From assembly GCF_028389875.1 (NCBI RefSeq), contig NC_084670.1:13239383-13303382 (forward strand): 64,000 bases of DNA. The letters run 5' to 3'. Under the pieces are notes generated by a model. That model did no database searches, was not told the DNA's origin, and saw only the letters and a list, made by a program, of their open reading frames with translations. Shown piece by piece: positions 11,549 to 23,029 of the stretch. Origin of the DNA: Rhea pennata. Its lineage: Eukaryota > Chordata > Aves > Rheiformes > Rheidae. Made by a program: the position numbers and the translations under genes. Every line of letters starts with the position of its first letter. Positions within the stretch are counted from its first letter, which is position 1.

Positions 11549-11554
11549 TTTATT
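11549..11554 (-). terminator. CFAP144 poly(A) signal AATAAA (minus strand)
   Basis: TTTATT on the plus strand reads AATAAA on the minus strand, 172 bp past the CFAP144 stop, with T/G-rich sequence downstream on that strand. It faces the EBNA1BP2 signal from about 260 bp away. Confidence 0.6.
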
Positions 11555-11725
11555 TCTGTAACTGTTGTCAGGCTGCAAATTTGGCCAGACTGGGATTCTC
11601 TTCTCACTCTTTTCATTATCTTCTCTTGTCAGAAATCTACCAGAATCACTTAATAATGAGCAGAGACTAACCCATTAGAGAGATGTCATTAACTGTTTCT
11701 ATCTAAGCTGTGTGCCTTTGCCATG

Positions 11726-14700
11726 CTATTGAAGGTTCTCACACTGCTCCTTCAGGCGCCAAAAAGCAGCCATGTATCTAGTGATCTCAGTGCTCCGGCG
11801 TGGGAAGTGCAGCCTGCAGTCAGTGCGATCCACGTGAATCTGGGGGGGGAAGAAATTGTAGCATGAGTAGTCATGTGCTTTTACTATTATTAGCAGTAGT
11901 ATTCCCTCTTGAGCAGAATGTATGGTGTTCACTGCTGCTAAGAAATGCCCAAATGACTAAGGAACTATTTATTTTAGAATGCACTGTTTGCTGTTTCATT
12001 ACAGTAGGACTTGGTGAAAAAGGAAAAAACATTTCTGAAAAATTCAGTTCAAAGGCAATTGTCTTGAAAACAGTATCATGAATCCTGACTTCTAAAATAT
12101 AACTCAGTTTCCTGCACTCAGTTCTAGTTGCTCTTTCCTGCCTGGGAAATCCAACAACCAGTGTCTAAAGGCTTAAAGCTGGGCTGCCTGGCTCTATGCT
12201 TGCCAACAGTAACTAGTTTACCTGAAGTGTAATATGAGAAGTTGTGGAAGATTAATCTTATATACAGTTTTCTTTACAACAGGCCTGAATTAATCAGGCC
12301 CTCGTGCTTTCCTGGAAATGCTAAACTAGCTATAAAATCAGTTATGGTCATAGCTATTAGCTTGTAAGATATGATCAACATTTCTGCTTGTTAATAAGAT
12401 CCCTTTTCCTCCTGATTATTCCCCCTCCTGCAAGTGAATTCTCATCGGTATATTTTTCCTGGGGTGAATTTAGGTGACTATTAAATTTCTAGTTCTGCTT
12501 TCAGTTTGTCTGAAAGATGCAGTACAGTTGCACACTTCTCAGAGTACTTATGTATGACAGTTCATATTACTCACTATTTCTCTGTTGAATAATTTCATAA
12601 GTGTGAACACGTACTTAGATAAAAGCTTGGGTTGATGGTCGCTGTAGGTATTTTGAATGCAACTTTTTGGGTGGAGGGGAGTCTGTTGTTTCTGTGTTCA
12701 AAGCCTATGCAAGTGTGAGAGTCTTGAAAGTCTAAAAGTTTGTTTTCCATGAACAGTTCTGCTCTTTTCTAGTCATTCCTGTTTTCCATCTTTGTCACAA
12801 ATTATTTTCTGGCATGAATATCCTTTAACATGATGGGCTGAACCACTCTGAATCATACAGAGTTGGTTCCTTAAGTACCCTACTTACCAAAGGTGTTGTG
12901 TTCCAGCCAATTTCCTGACTTTCAGTTTGTGGCTCTGAGTATTTCTTTGTTGGCTCCAGTGCTGCGTGATGAATAAGATTCAGGAACTTGGCTGTTGGTT
13001 TAAGAGAGAGAGTTTTTAAACATGTCTTTCATTTGTGTCTAACAAATGACAAACTAATTGTGTGGATGTATGCAAGCGAGATCCTAACCCTTCCCAAGTG
13101 ATAGCAAGGAGGATAAGGTTGGAGAGAACTCCTGTGCTTCTGTGAATGATCTATGAGAATACAGGGTGACATTTACCCTGACAAAGCTTCAAAATTTGTC
13201 TTTCTACACTGTTTGGTTAATTCTATCTTCCTTGTCTACTACATTGTAATGTCTTATTCTTTATATGCCATATTTAATACAGATAGACCACATTAGCTGT
13301 CATCTTTGTCACTTTCCTGAGACATGCTTCCTCTCTCTTTTTCCCCCTAGTCCTTGTCTACAGCAGGCCAGCTTTAACCCACCATCACATTTTTAGATGA
13401 AGTTAGCCTATAAGAAATAAGGGAGCAGTTGCCATAAGAATTCTTGTTACTGGTGCTCTAAAGCAAGACTTAACAGCTGTTTCAGCAGTGTTTGTCATAT
13501 GGAGCTGCTAAGTAGAGTCTGCAGTGACAGGCACCATGTATGTATAAAATGTTTCTAGGTTTTTTTTCCCCAAGTGAAATTGATGTTCTCAAGCAAAGTT
13601 ATAAGGTTAATAATAATAAAAAAAACATATGAGTGCACGCTGGTACTAATTATTAAAAGTAACGGGCAGGACCTTAAAATGGAGAAAAAAATCTTATTAA
13701 ACAAAAATCATGAATGTGTTTCTTCTTCTACTGTCACAGTGGTGTGTCCATATATGCCATCTTTGAGATTAGCTGGAATGTTTTAATCTTAATTATTGGT
13801 CATTTCCTTATTTAATTATCACAAGCTGTTCAGAGGTTTCTTACCATCTGCAGGCTCTTCTATATTGTCATGCCAAGACATAGGCTTCCTGGTGATCATG
13901 TGAACTGGAGAGAAATGATGGAAGTGACAAGCTTTAATGTGTAATTAGCATCACAACTTGGTAAAGGTTATGTAGCATTGCGAATGTTTTTTTTTTTTTT
14001 TTTCTGGTTATTCTCCAGCTTGGGCCCAACTATTTCACTTAAGCTGTTAAGGAAAAGCAGCATGTGGCTGAACGAAAATGAGTCAAAGAGTGCTGGCTAA
14101 TGTTAACTTTCTAGGAACTGAAGGGAGTTAAGCACACTAAGGGCCCTTTAGATGCTGTCTGCATTCACTAGACCAGTTTCATTCTCCATGACCCCCCCCA
14201 TCCCGACCCCAAATGGTGGCCAGCAGAGTGCCAGGATTCAGGAAACCTTTTTTTTTTTTTTTTTTTTTTTTTTTTCCTTTGATTTATTTTACTGTAAAAG
14301 CTAGACCTGAGTGGATTTATTTATATTACCCTTCCATGTCAGTGCAGATTATGCTGTTCTATGACGGACAGTGGGCAGGTGGAAGTCACCCTGGAGCTGA
14401 GGAGACTTCGTGTTTGAGCTCTCTACCCTGTCCTACCTCTGTGGGAGGTTTTTTGTTTGTTTTGGTTTGGTATTTTGCTCGGGGTCCTTGGATCCTACAT
14501 CCCGAAGAGCTGCCTCACTTCTACGACGTTTGCTAAGGCCCTGTCTAATCTGGGCTCCCTCTGTAAGTGTGCAGACAGGTTACGGGGTGTATGTGGGGGG
14601 AACAGCCCCCCGGCTGCTCTTTCCAGGCCTCTGCGGCCGTTCCTGGGTGCCGCCCGCAGGCACCCGCGGGGCCCGCGCCGAGAGCAGCGGCGGCGCGGGG

Positions 14701-14870
14701 CCCCCGTCTCCCCGCAGGAGCTGCGCGGCCGGCTCACCCGGCCTGAGCGGGTTCACGCCGAACTCCGTGTGCAGGCGCTGGCACTGCAGCTCCCGCCGCA
14801 CCCGCTCGCAGAAGATCTGGTTCTGGCGCACCGCGTCCGGCGGCTCCTTCTCCCCGCGGAGGGCGGCCAT
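11726..14870 (-). CDS. CFAP144: CFAP144 (FAM183A): small axonemal microtubule-inner protein
   Basis: CFAP144/FAM183 is a small protein of motile-cilium doublet microtubules. Exons on the minus strand are 14870-14738, 13904-13845, 12991-12888 and 11839-11726, all GT-AG and in phase, 411 bp, 136 aa (human about 134). Conserved blocks: VRQNQIFCE and FGVNPLR in exon 1, [15 protein letters not shown] in exon 2 (the family's SWHDN signature), [10 protein letters not shown] with [15 protein letters not shown] in exon 3, and a C-terminal exon with VDRTDCR and EITRY. Exons 2 and 3 are short and were found by looking for the family motifs between splice sites. The start at 14870 ([11 protein letters not shown]) aligns with the human N terminus; an in-frame ATG at 14918 is less likely. 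Intron 1 holds two poly-T runs on the plus strand (13987-14003 and 14248-14275). An X-box lies 29 bp upstream, in the promoter shared with PIF1. Confidence 0.95.
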
Positions 14871-15104
14871 GGCGCCGGGCGCCCGCCCACCCCCCGCCGT
14901 GTCCCGGCAACGCCTCACGCGCGGCGACGCGAGGCCGCTGATTGGCCGGGCCGGCGCTCCGCCCCCGCCGCCGCCGGCCGTTTCTCCCCTCGCCTCCTAT
15001 TGGCTGCTGAGTTAAAGCTCCCGCGGGCGCTGATTGGCCGCGCCCGCGGCCGGCCGGTTTGAATCGCGGGTGGCCGGTGGGGCGCGCGGCGCGGCGCGGC
15101 GGGC
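14871..15104. promoter_or_regulatory. Bidirectional promoter between CFAP144 and PIF1
   Basis: The 234 bp between divergent start codons contain three inverted CCAAT boxes (ATTGG at 14941-14945, 14999-15003 and 15033-15037), a TTTGAA element at 15058-15063, and an X-box-like site at 14899-14911. Repeated CCAAT boxes upstream of TTTGAA (a CHR-type element) are the known layout of NF-Y/DREAM-regulated G2/M genes, fitting PIF1, whose human orthologue is cell-cycle regulated. No TATA box is evident. Motifs are seen; regulation is inferred. Confidence 0.8.
14899..14911. promoter_or_regulatory. RFX X-box-like site of CFAP144
   Basis: GTGTCC C GGCAAC matches GTNRCC(N0-3)RGYAAC at all positions but one (T instead of R in the left half-site); the right half-site is exact. 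It lies 29 bp upstream of the CFAP144 ATG, much like the exact site at CFAP57. Confidence 0.6.
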
Positions 15105-18100
15105 ATGGAGGGCGCGGAGCTGCGGTGCACCGTGGCCGTGGAGCAGCCGCTGCCGGGCGCGCAGGCGCCGCGGCGCCGCGTGCTGCGGGACGCGCTGGTG
15201 CTGCTGGGCCGCAACGAGCTGCGGGAGCCGGTGCTGCGGGTGATCGGCGGCGGGGCGGCGGCGGCGGCGCCGCTGAGCTTCGCGCTGGGCGGCGGCGCGC
15301 GGCTCTTCACGCGCTTCGCGGGCGAGGGCCGGGCCGCGGTGCGGCTGGGCCCCGGCGGCGCCCAGCTCCTGCTCTCCAACTGCCCGCCCGCCGCGCTGCG
15401 CCCCTTCCTCCGCCTGCTGCGCCTCAAGCTGGCCGCCCCGCGGGCCGCCCCGCGCGGCCCCCGCCTGCTGGCCCGGCCGCCGCCCGCCTTCGCAGCCATC
15501 AGCCCGCTGCAGGAGCGCGACCTGCCCCGCGGCGGCGAGGCGCGGGGCCGCCGCCCGGCCGAGGTGAGCCCGCGGCGGCGCGGCCCGGGCCCCGGCCCGG
15601 CCCTCGCCCCCTCCCTCACCCGGCCCGTCCCTGTCCCGCCCCGCAGGCGCCCGGCGCGGGCCGGCGGCCCCCGGCGAGGCTCTCGGCGGAGCAGGACGCG
15701 GTGCTGGGCGCGGTGCTGAGCGGCAAGAGCGTCTTCTTCACCGGCTGCGCAGGTGAGGGGGCTGCGGGCGGGCGGGCGGCCGCCGTCCCCGCGCCCCGGG
15801 GATGTGCTGGAAGGAGTTTCCCCGCTCTCCTCCAGGCACCGGGAAGTCCTACCTGCTGAAGAGGATCGTGGGCTCCCTCCCGCCCAGGAGCACCTACGCC
15901 ACAGCCAGCACCGGAGTGGCCGCCTGCCACGTCGGCGGCACCACGCTGCACGCCTTCGCGGGTGAGGGCCGCGCGCCGCGGGGAACGCGCCGCCTTCGCA
16001 CGGCGCGGCGGGGACGCGAGCCTTGCTTTCCTCTCTCGCCCAGGGATCGGCTCCGGGAAGGCACCGCTAGAGCAATGTATTCAGCTGGCCGAGAGACCTG
16101 GCGTGCGTCAGCACTGGCTGGCCTGTCAGCACTTAATTATCGATGAGATCTCCATGGTGGACGGCAAATTCTTTGATAAGCTGGAAGCAGTGGCCAGGTG
16201 AGTGATTGTCAGGTCAAGCAGTTCCAACAGAAATGAATTTCTAAGTTTCCATCTTGCTTTCTTCCTTTAGTTATGCGAATAGATACAGGGTAGCCACTAG
16301 CATAGGACTGGAAAGAAGCTCAACATCATGGCCAGCAGCTGGGCAGACCTTTACATGCTGAGGCTGGTATTGACCTCAAGATCTATACTAATTGCCGCTT
16401 CTGTATCTGGAGTCAAGCGTTGTCCATAGAGCCAAGTACAGAACACATGTCCACTTGTTTCATGCCCAACTGTTCTCTCTTGCGTCCTGGACCAAGCTTG
16501 CTGTGTTCATACTTGCTGCAAGCTGAACTTCAGCTTGGGTTCTCTGTGCTTTCTGACCGCATCTTATAGCGTAGGTGTTTGTACTGTAAACTGAAAATTC
16601 CTCCTTCTGTGGAACAGTGAAAATATGCTACAGTCAACATACAGTAGTGGAACAACTAGCAAAGTGCCAAGGCTGGCAATGACATCTTGAGTAATGAAGA
16701 TGCCCAGGAAAAAAAAAAGAATATTGGAGTAGCATTGCTCATTACTTGAGCCCTTCTACAGGAAAAGATAATTACCTTCAGCTGTGTCAGGTGGTATGTG
16801 TTTAAATATACTGACAGGCTATGAAGTAACTTCTGAGACTCTGAATATGTCTATGTCTGGAGAATATTCAAGGCTTCTCTCTTCCCTCTGTTTCAGGGCA
16901 GTAAGAAAACGGGATGACCCTTTTGGAGGAATTCAGCTAATCATATGTGGGGACTTCTTACAGCTGCCTCCAGTCTGCAGGGCTAACGAAGAAACAAAGT
17001 TCTGCTTTCAGGTACAAAACTGTTCCTTAGATCACTCTTGCATTCCAGCTCTACCTGTTTCTTAACAAGAGAATGATTTACTAGGCAAAAAGCTGGAGAA
17101 AGTGCATCCAAATAAACATGGAATTGACTGAAGTGCGGAGACAGACGGACAAAACCTTTGTCTCACTCCTCAGTGCAGTTCGTCTAGGCAGGTGAGGAGA
17201 AACTGTTCTTTCTTGTCCCTGCTCCCTACCGACGGAGCAGCAAGTTGTTTGTCTTGCTACAGCTACGTTCCACCAGGGACGTAGTTGGGGCAGTAGCCGT
17301 AAACGTTTTGGTTAATGTAAGCTGGCTCTGCATATGTTGTTCTGATAACAGACACTTTCTAGAGTTAATCTTAGCAACTTCTGCTAAGGAATGCAATGGA
17401 TGGTGAGCTGGTAACAGCCAAGGCAGAGCTGGAGATGTATACTTGCACTGCTCTCCTGCTTAGTATAGTTACCTCTCTCCACCCTTCGCTTGAGAGGTCT
17501 GGGGCTTGCTATAGCTCAATATGGTTCTTCCTAGAACCAGCTACTGCTGTATGTCAGCTACTGCTGCTCAAGTCTGATAAAGAATGCTTTTCCTTGTCAC
17601 TTTTAACGAATAATCCTCTCTTCCTGGTTACCAGGTGCACAGAGGAGGTTGCCAGACTGCTGAGGCAGACTGCTACTAATAGGGCTGAGCGTGATGGGAT
17701 CTTGGCTACTCGGCTCTGCACCCATAAGGATGATGTAGAACTAACTAATGAGAGGTGCTTGCAACAGCTGTCAGGTGAGTTCCTTGAAGGAAGCTGCTTG
17801 TTCCATGGCTAAGCTCTGGATGCAATGGGATTATTATAATGAGAGGAAAGATGGAACTTTCATCTTTGTTTGCACAGCACCACCAGTCCAAGCTGTGGAT
17901 TTCAGAGGTGTTGGAGCAGATCTGCCTGGGGAAAAAAAAACAAAACAAAACATACAATTCTTTGTTTAGAAATCCCCACTGTTACTTCTCCGTGGGTAAT
18001 ATGCAGTGAGTTCGTATCTTGTGAGGTAGAGTGGATCGTTAATGCCTTCATAGCCCTGTTTCTTCTTTTTCTAGTATCGTAGAAAGGCCATGCTCTAATC

Positions 18101-21100
18101 AGGTTTCTTCCATTTCTACCTCCCTGTCTGGCCCTAGGATTCTTCCTTAGTCCTCTTTAGAAATCTGGTGTTTGCAAGTGAAACTTGCTGTATGTTCAAA
18201 ACAATGACTGATCAGTTACTACTAACTTGATGGCCTTTGATTCCCAAACCTAGTTGTGCTCTGGGAGGTATGATGGGAGGAGAGGCAACAGTGAGTTTTC
18301 TGCTGGGTGGGAGGAGGGGAAGGAAATGGCTCTGAGAAATAAGTGCTGAGCCTCCTGCAAATGTTTTGTAGCCTATGTTCGATGGTTGTAATTTGTCATC
18401 CCTTTCTTTCCTTAATAGGAGAAGTGCACACTTTTGAGGCTTTGGACAGCGACCCAGTGCTAGTTAAATTAATTGATGCTCAGTGTCCTGTGGGTAGTAG
18501 AGTTGAGCTAAAGCTTGGAGCTCAGGTAAGTGTGTTTGGGGGAGAAAGACCAGCAGACCAAATGGCATAAGAAAAACAAAGGAGTAGTGGATAAATATAG
18601 AGCAGACTAATAGCTGTATTGAACAGTTTTGCTGGGTAACAAAAGGCTACATTTTGTATCTTCTCTGCTAGGAACCTGGCTCAGGCAGAAAACTTAAGCT
18701 CAAGTATGTGTGCCCTGAAAAGTGGTGACCACTGACTTCATATGTCTTCTGCCAGGCCCAGAAGCTTCTCACAAGCAGGAAGCAGAGTGCATTTGTATGA
18801 AGTTTCAGCTCCAGCAATAGCAGCCCTCCTGATCTGTAAGAGCATAGCACAGATTGCCAGCTGTGTGGTATTTGGTACTCTGGCTCCTTGCTGTTAAATA
18901 GCAAAGTGAAAAACTGGGATGGCTTTTAGCAGCAGCACTGTTTACCTCAGGAAGCTGTTTCTTGGCTGTTGCCAGTATCTTTAGTGCTGCAAGCTGCTTG
19001 GCATTCAGGAGGGGCAACCTGTTCCCTAGGTCCAAGAGGTGCTAATGTGTGGCTGCAGCTGAGGACAGAAACAGCTCAGGAGAATAGTGTTAAGTACTGC
19101 AGAATGATACAGCTGGGAATCCTAGGAAAGAAGGGCTGTGAGACTGCTGCATTCAAATCAGAGGCTGTGCTCTGATGCTGGGCCATGGCTGTACAGCCTG
19201 CTGTACTTGCATTGCTGGCCAAACAGCGTAGGGCAAGTGTGCTGAGCAGGCTGCAAAGCCAATGCACTTGGGGGCTTCTTTCCTTCCAGGTGATGCTGGC
19301 TAAGAATCTGGATGTGTCACAAGGACTGGTGAATGGAGCCAGAGGAGTTATTGTAGGGTTTGAAAGTGAGCAGAAAGGTGAGTTAACTCTAATAACAACA
19401 ACAGAACTTACTGTTGACTGCTGTTAGTTCTATTTACTGTTAAAGCTAATCTGAGGAGGTCTTCTCTGCAGCAAGAAGTTTGTGGTTCTCATGGGCTGTA
19501 ATGTCAAGCCCTGCATCAGCTGCAACTATCTACAAAGTCTCATATGTTTGCTTTTTTTTTCTTGTTCTCTGGTTGTGCACACTAATTCTCTTTTGCTGTC
19601 TGTTTAGCTGAAGCAAATCTTGATTTTTATTTTTATCTGTTTCCAGAGGGTAGTGCTCCCCTGTTTTCATTATCTATATTCTCTGTACCTCTACTGGCAA
19701 CCTAACTGGCAACCTATCTGTTTTTATTATTATTATTATTGTTGTTAAAAATGTAGCCCTAAAATTATGAGACTTACGTGGGAAGGGAAGAGAAGTGGGT
19801 TTTAGGCTGCTGGCTTCCTAGCCCCAGAGTGTCAGGAGAACATTCCTGTTTCTTTCCTGCTCCTATTCCTACAGGGCTGCCTAAGGTGAGGTTTCTGTGT
19901 GGGGTCACACAGGTCATCAAGGTGGAGCGATGGGTCTTCAAAGGGCCATCTGGAGTTTATCTGAGTCGTCAACAGCTACCCCTAAAACTGGCATGGGCCA
20001 TTTCCATTCACAAGAGTCAGGTGGGTGTTTTCATATGTGTATGGTGGTGTAAAAGTCTGTAGATAAACTTCAGCGGGTGAGCTTATATTGATTGTGAAAA
20101 TGGGAGGGAAAATGAAAAGGTCCTTCTTGTGGTGAACTTCAGGGCATGTGCATCTCGAGCTATGGAGAAGGCAGCATCTCTTCTCCTGTTAGTGATGCTT
20201 GTCTGTTTGCTTGTTCTAGTAGGCAGCAGTAGTGCTGGACTATTTTTGTCCGTTCCCATAAGGGTGCTGGTATCTGCATGGTCAGTGCTGAACTGTAAAG
20301 CAGCACTGCTTCCTACTGTGGGCTGATTAGTCTCTCCTTGTTAGTTACTAGCATTACTGGTGCCTGAGAGAGCTGCAAGAGTCACAGCTGTGCTCTCTAG
20401 GCCAGATTCTTGCTTCAGTAATATGATTCCCGCCTCTTCAGGAGACGATATACTTTGGTGATAAATTCTTCTTTTGCTAATAGACCTATGGATTTACTCC
20501 TGTGCCACTGTTCAAATTGGGCCATTTCAGTTTCCCCTTGGAGCCTCTTGGTGCTAGGCCCAGCCATCCCTGTCTGCCCAAACTGTCTCATATGGTCTGC
20601 CTAAGGACTATCTAGGACTAGCTGTTCCTCTAGTTAATTACAAGGACTGAAAACAGCCAGTATCTTCCCCTGTTGTGCTGGATGTGCAGAAACCTCTGAA
20701 TCCCATGTATCCCCTAACTCTGTCTCCCATCACTACTCTGCTAACAATTTAGAGCGGAAATTTTCCCACTTATTTCTGATTCCCATCTTTTAATCAGTTA
20801 TTTAGTCACACAAGGGACCTCCTTTCTTACCAAGTTTGTATAATGAGGACTACCTCTGAAAGACCCACAGGATAGGTTACTGTTGATACAGCATGGTTTT
20901 CTTTTTTGTGACAAACTTCTCCCTGTTTCTTATAGGGCATGTCTTTAGACTGTGTGGAAATCTCCCTCTCTCGTGTCTTTGAAAGTGGGCAGGCTTACGT
21001 AGCTCTTTCCCGAGCCCGTAGCCTTGCAGGTCTTCGCGTTCTGGATTTTGACCCAAAAGTTGTGCGAGCAGATCCTTCTGTGCTGCAGTTCTACAGACAG

Positions 21101-21517
21101 CTGAAAAGTCATCAACTTTTAACTCAGGTAAAGAAGATCCTGTGCTATCAAAGATTGTCCTGTGCAATCAGGACAGAGATGTCTGGGTTCAGATGCTCCT
21201 TAGTCTCCCTGAGCAAGACCACTCAAATTGAAACAAGTGATGGCAGGAGAGAGGGAAGGCAGTGGAGCAGCTCTTGAGGTAACAAAGTAGCTGGTGCAGT
21301 ATCTGGATGATATGTCACTGCCTGGCCCTCTGGGTGAAAGGGAGGGTTTGGGATGCTTTGATCCTCATCTTGTAGTAAGGACCAAAGGGGAACTGGTACA
21401 CTAGAAGAATTTTTCTCTCTTCCTGCCTCCTTCCCCCCCCCCCCCTTTTCTCTCTAGGAATCTCTGCACACCCATTCAAGAGTTGATGATGATAAGGAAA
21501 ACAGGAAATGCAGCTGA
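15105..21517 (+). CDS. PIF1: PIF1 5'-to-3' DNA helicase
   Basis: ATP-dependent 5'-3' DNA helicase (SF1B) that unwinds G-quadruplexes and RNA-DNA hybrids and acts at telomeres and stalled forks. Exons: 15105-15563, 15647-15752, 15836-15961, 16044-16197, 16897-17011, 17085-17191, 17635-17774, 18419-18525, 19290-19377, 19875-20020, 20936-21127 and 21458-21517, all GT-AG; 1,800 bp, 599 aa (human 641). Motifs: Walker A GCAGTGKS 186-193, [16 protein letters not shown] in motif Ia, Walker B DEISM 264-268, motif [11 protein letters not shown] 300-307, motif V SIHKSQGMSLDC 511-522, motif [10 protein letters not shown] 537-544. All core motifs look intact. The N terminus is about 11 residues shorter than human and the linker before Walker A is reduced. 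Residue 338 is Arg where human has Trp and yeast Phe. The C terminus carries a KEN tripeptide (593-595). The start is the first in-frame ATG after the CpG-island promoter and aligns with the human ELRCRVAVE block. Confidence 0.98.
21433..21445. repeat. Poly-C run in the last PIF1 intron
   Basis: Thirteen C residues lie in the polypyrimidine tract just upstream of the exon 12 acceptor (AG at 21456-21457). Length variation could affect splicing strength and is a common sequencing-error site. Confidence 0.9.
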
Positions 21518-22583
21518 GAATGCCCTTCTAGACTCTATGAGGCATCAGCATAGATTGCTGTGTGGCAACAATCTTGCTGTTGAGCATATCTGATATCACA
21601 GGTGAAGCTGAAGATTTTTTTTAATGGCTGTTTCATCTAGCTGACTATGGATGTATAGAAGTCTCCTTGTTCTATGTCTCTGAAACTGGGAAGCTACTGT
21701 AGCCCTTTGCTGGGCCTAGTCTTGAGTACTTGTGTGTGTCACACGTGACTAGCAAAGTTATTGACTGAACAAGGATGCATCTGAGGGACCTTCTTGTGAT
21801 TATACCCTGTTTGCCTGGAAGAAAGGCTGAATTTTATTCTCCAGGTATTCTCCAGGTATGTAGATGGTGAAATTTGTCTGCTTTTCTTCAGCAAGTATCC
21901 CAGAGTTGAGAGATGAAAGGCTTGTGTCCTTTTTGCCTGGATGGATTGGACCAGTTCACTGGGGCTGTTGACACAAGAGAAGGCAGTGCTGAGTACCTGG
22001 AACATATGCTTGGCTCCCTTGCAAGCAAGGAGCTGCCAGGAGCCAGGCTATCACTTTATAATATGCTGTGGAGTTCTTGTGAAGCATCTGCCTTCTCAAT
22101 GTTTGACTGAAGGAAGCTTTGCATAACTTCATCCAGAAGCAAAGGGCTGTACATTGTAACAGGCTAACAAAAATATTTATCAGCATATAGGCATACAATA
22201 GCATGCAAATTTTTAAATCTATTTCTGTATTTTTTTACTTGGTGCCTCCAAAAGGAGCTGACACTGTTCAAGTTGTGGGAATATAATATAGGGCTTCTAA
22301 CCATAAAATTGCAAGAATCATGGAGCTGCATTACCACTGGAGCAAGAAGTGAGTGAGAAGAGGGGTGCTGATTGTTGTTCCTTTTGCCTAAACACATAAG
22401 GCTCTGTTGAATGGGAGGGAGGGAGGTTCTGCTGGAAACAATACTAACACCTTGCAAATTGAGTGTGCAATGGGGAATGATGGATAAAATGCAGAGGGAG
22501 CTGTTAATCCAGTGAGCTATAGCTCCACACCTGTTTCTGTAAAAGTAAAGATGAGCAAAAATAACATACTGTCTTAAGACTTC

Positions 22584-22589
22584 AATAAA
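22584..22589 (+). terminator. Candidate PIF1 poly(A) signal AATAAA
   Basis: First AATAAA I see after the PIF1 stop codon, about 1.07 kb downstream. It would give a roughly 1.1 kb 3' UTR (21518-22600) without other recognisable features. Assignment rests on position only. Confidence 0.5.
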
Positions 22590-23029
22590 GGAAAAGCCTT
22601 GGCTTTTTTAGTACACATCTTAAATATTATCTTTTAAATGTTTAACATGCACAAATAATGTAAATAGCATCACCCAGCTGAAATCCCTGTCTTTCAGGGA
22701 ACTGTTTTCCTCACAAGGCTGCTGCAGTGTGAGCAAGCTGGAAGCAGCTACTTGGCAGCCAGGAAAGGATGTTGAACAGCCAGTGGTTACCGTAACAGAA
22801 AACAGTAGTTTGGTAGGGGCTTCAAAATTTATTTTTCAGTGGGAGATTGAGTCTTTTCTGGGGTTGAGGGTAGAGTCCCAGAGGAAGCAAGAGCAAGTGG
22901 CACTGAGAGTTGTGTCCCTGAGTGTTAGAGATGCTAACACTGCTGCTCTAAAGAAATGGGGGGGAAGGGGGAAGAAGCCTAGATGGTGAAGTAGCTGGAG
23001 TTCAGAAAGTGTTTTATGGGTCGCTTAGT

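Larger units (their letters stand above)
14600..16050. other. CpG island over the CFAP144/PIF1 promoter
   Basis: High GC and dense CpG run from CFAP144 exon 1 through PIF1 exon 3, with the transition to AT-rich DNA in PIF1 exon/intron 4. PIF1 exon 1 (459 bp) lies fully inside, which explains the long overlapping open frames on both strands here. Boundaries by eye. Confidence 0.85.

Noticed and set aside
14915-15859. Long arginine/alanine-rich frames on both strands over PIF1 exon 1
   Set aside because: They are shadows of the GC-rich PIF1 first exon. The frame from 15105 matches PIF1 and splices in phase; the others match nothing and are compositionally biased.
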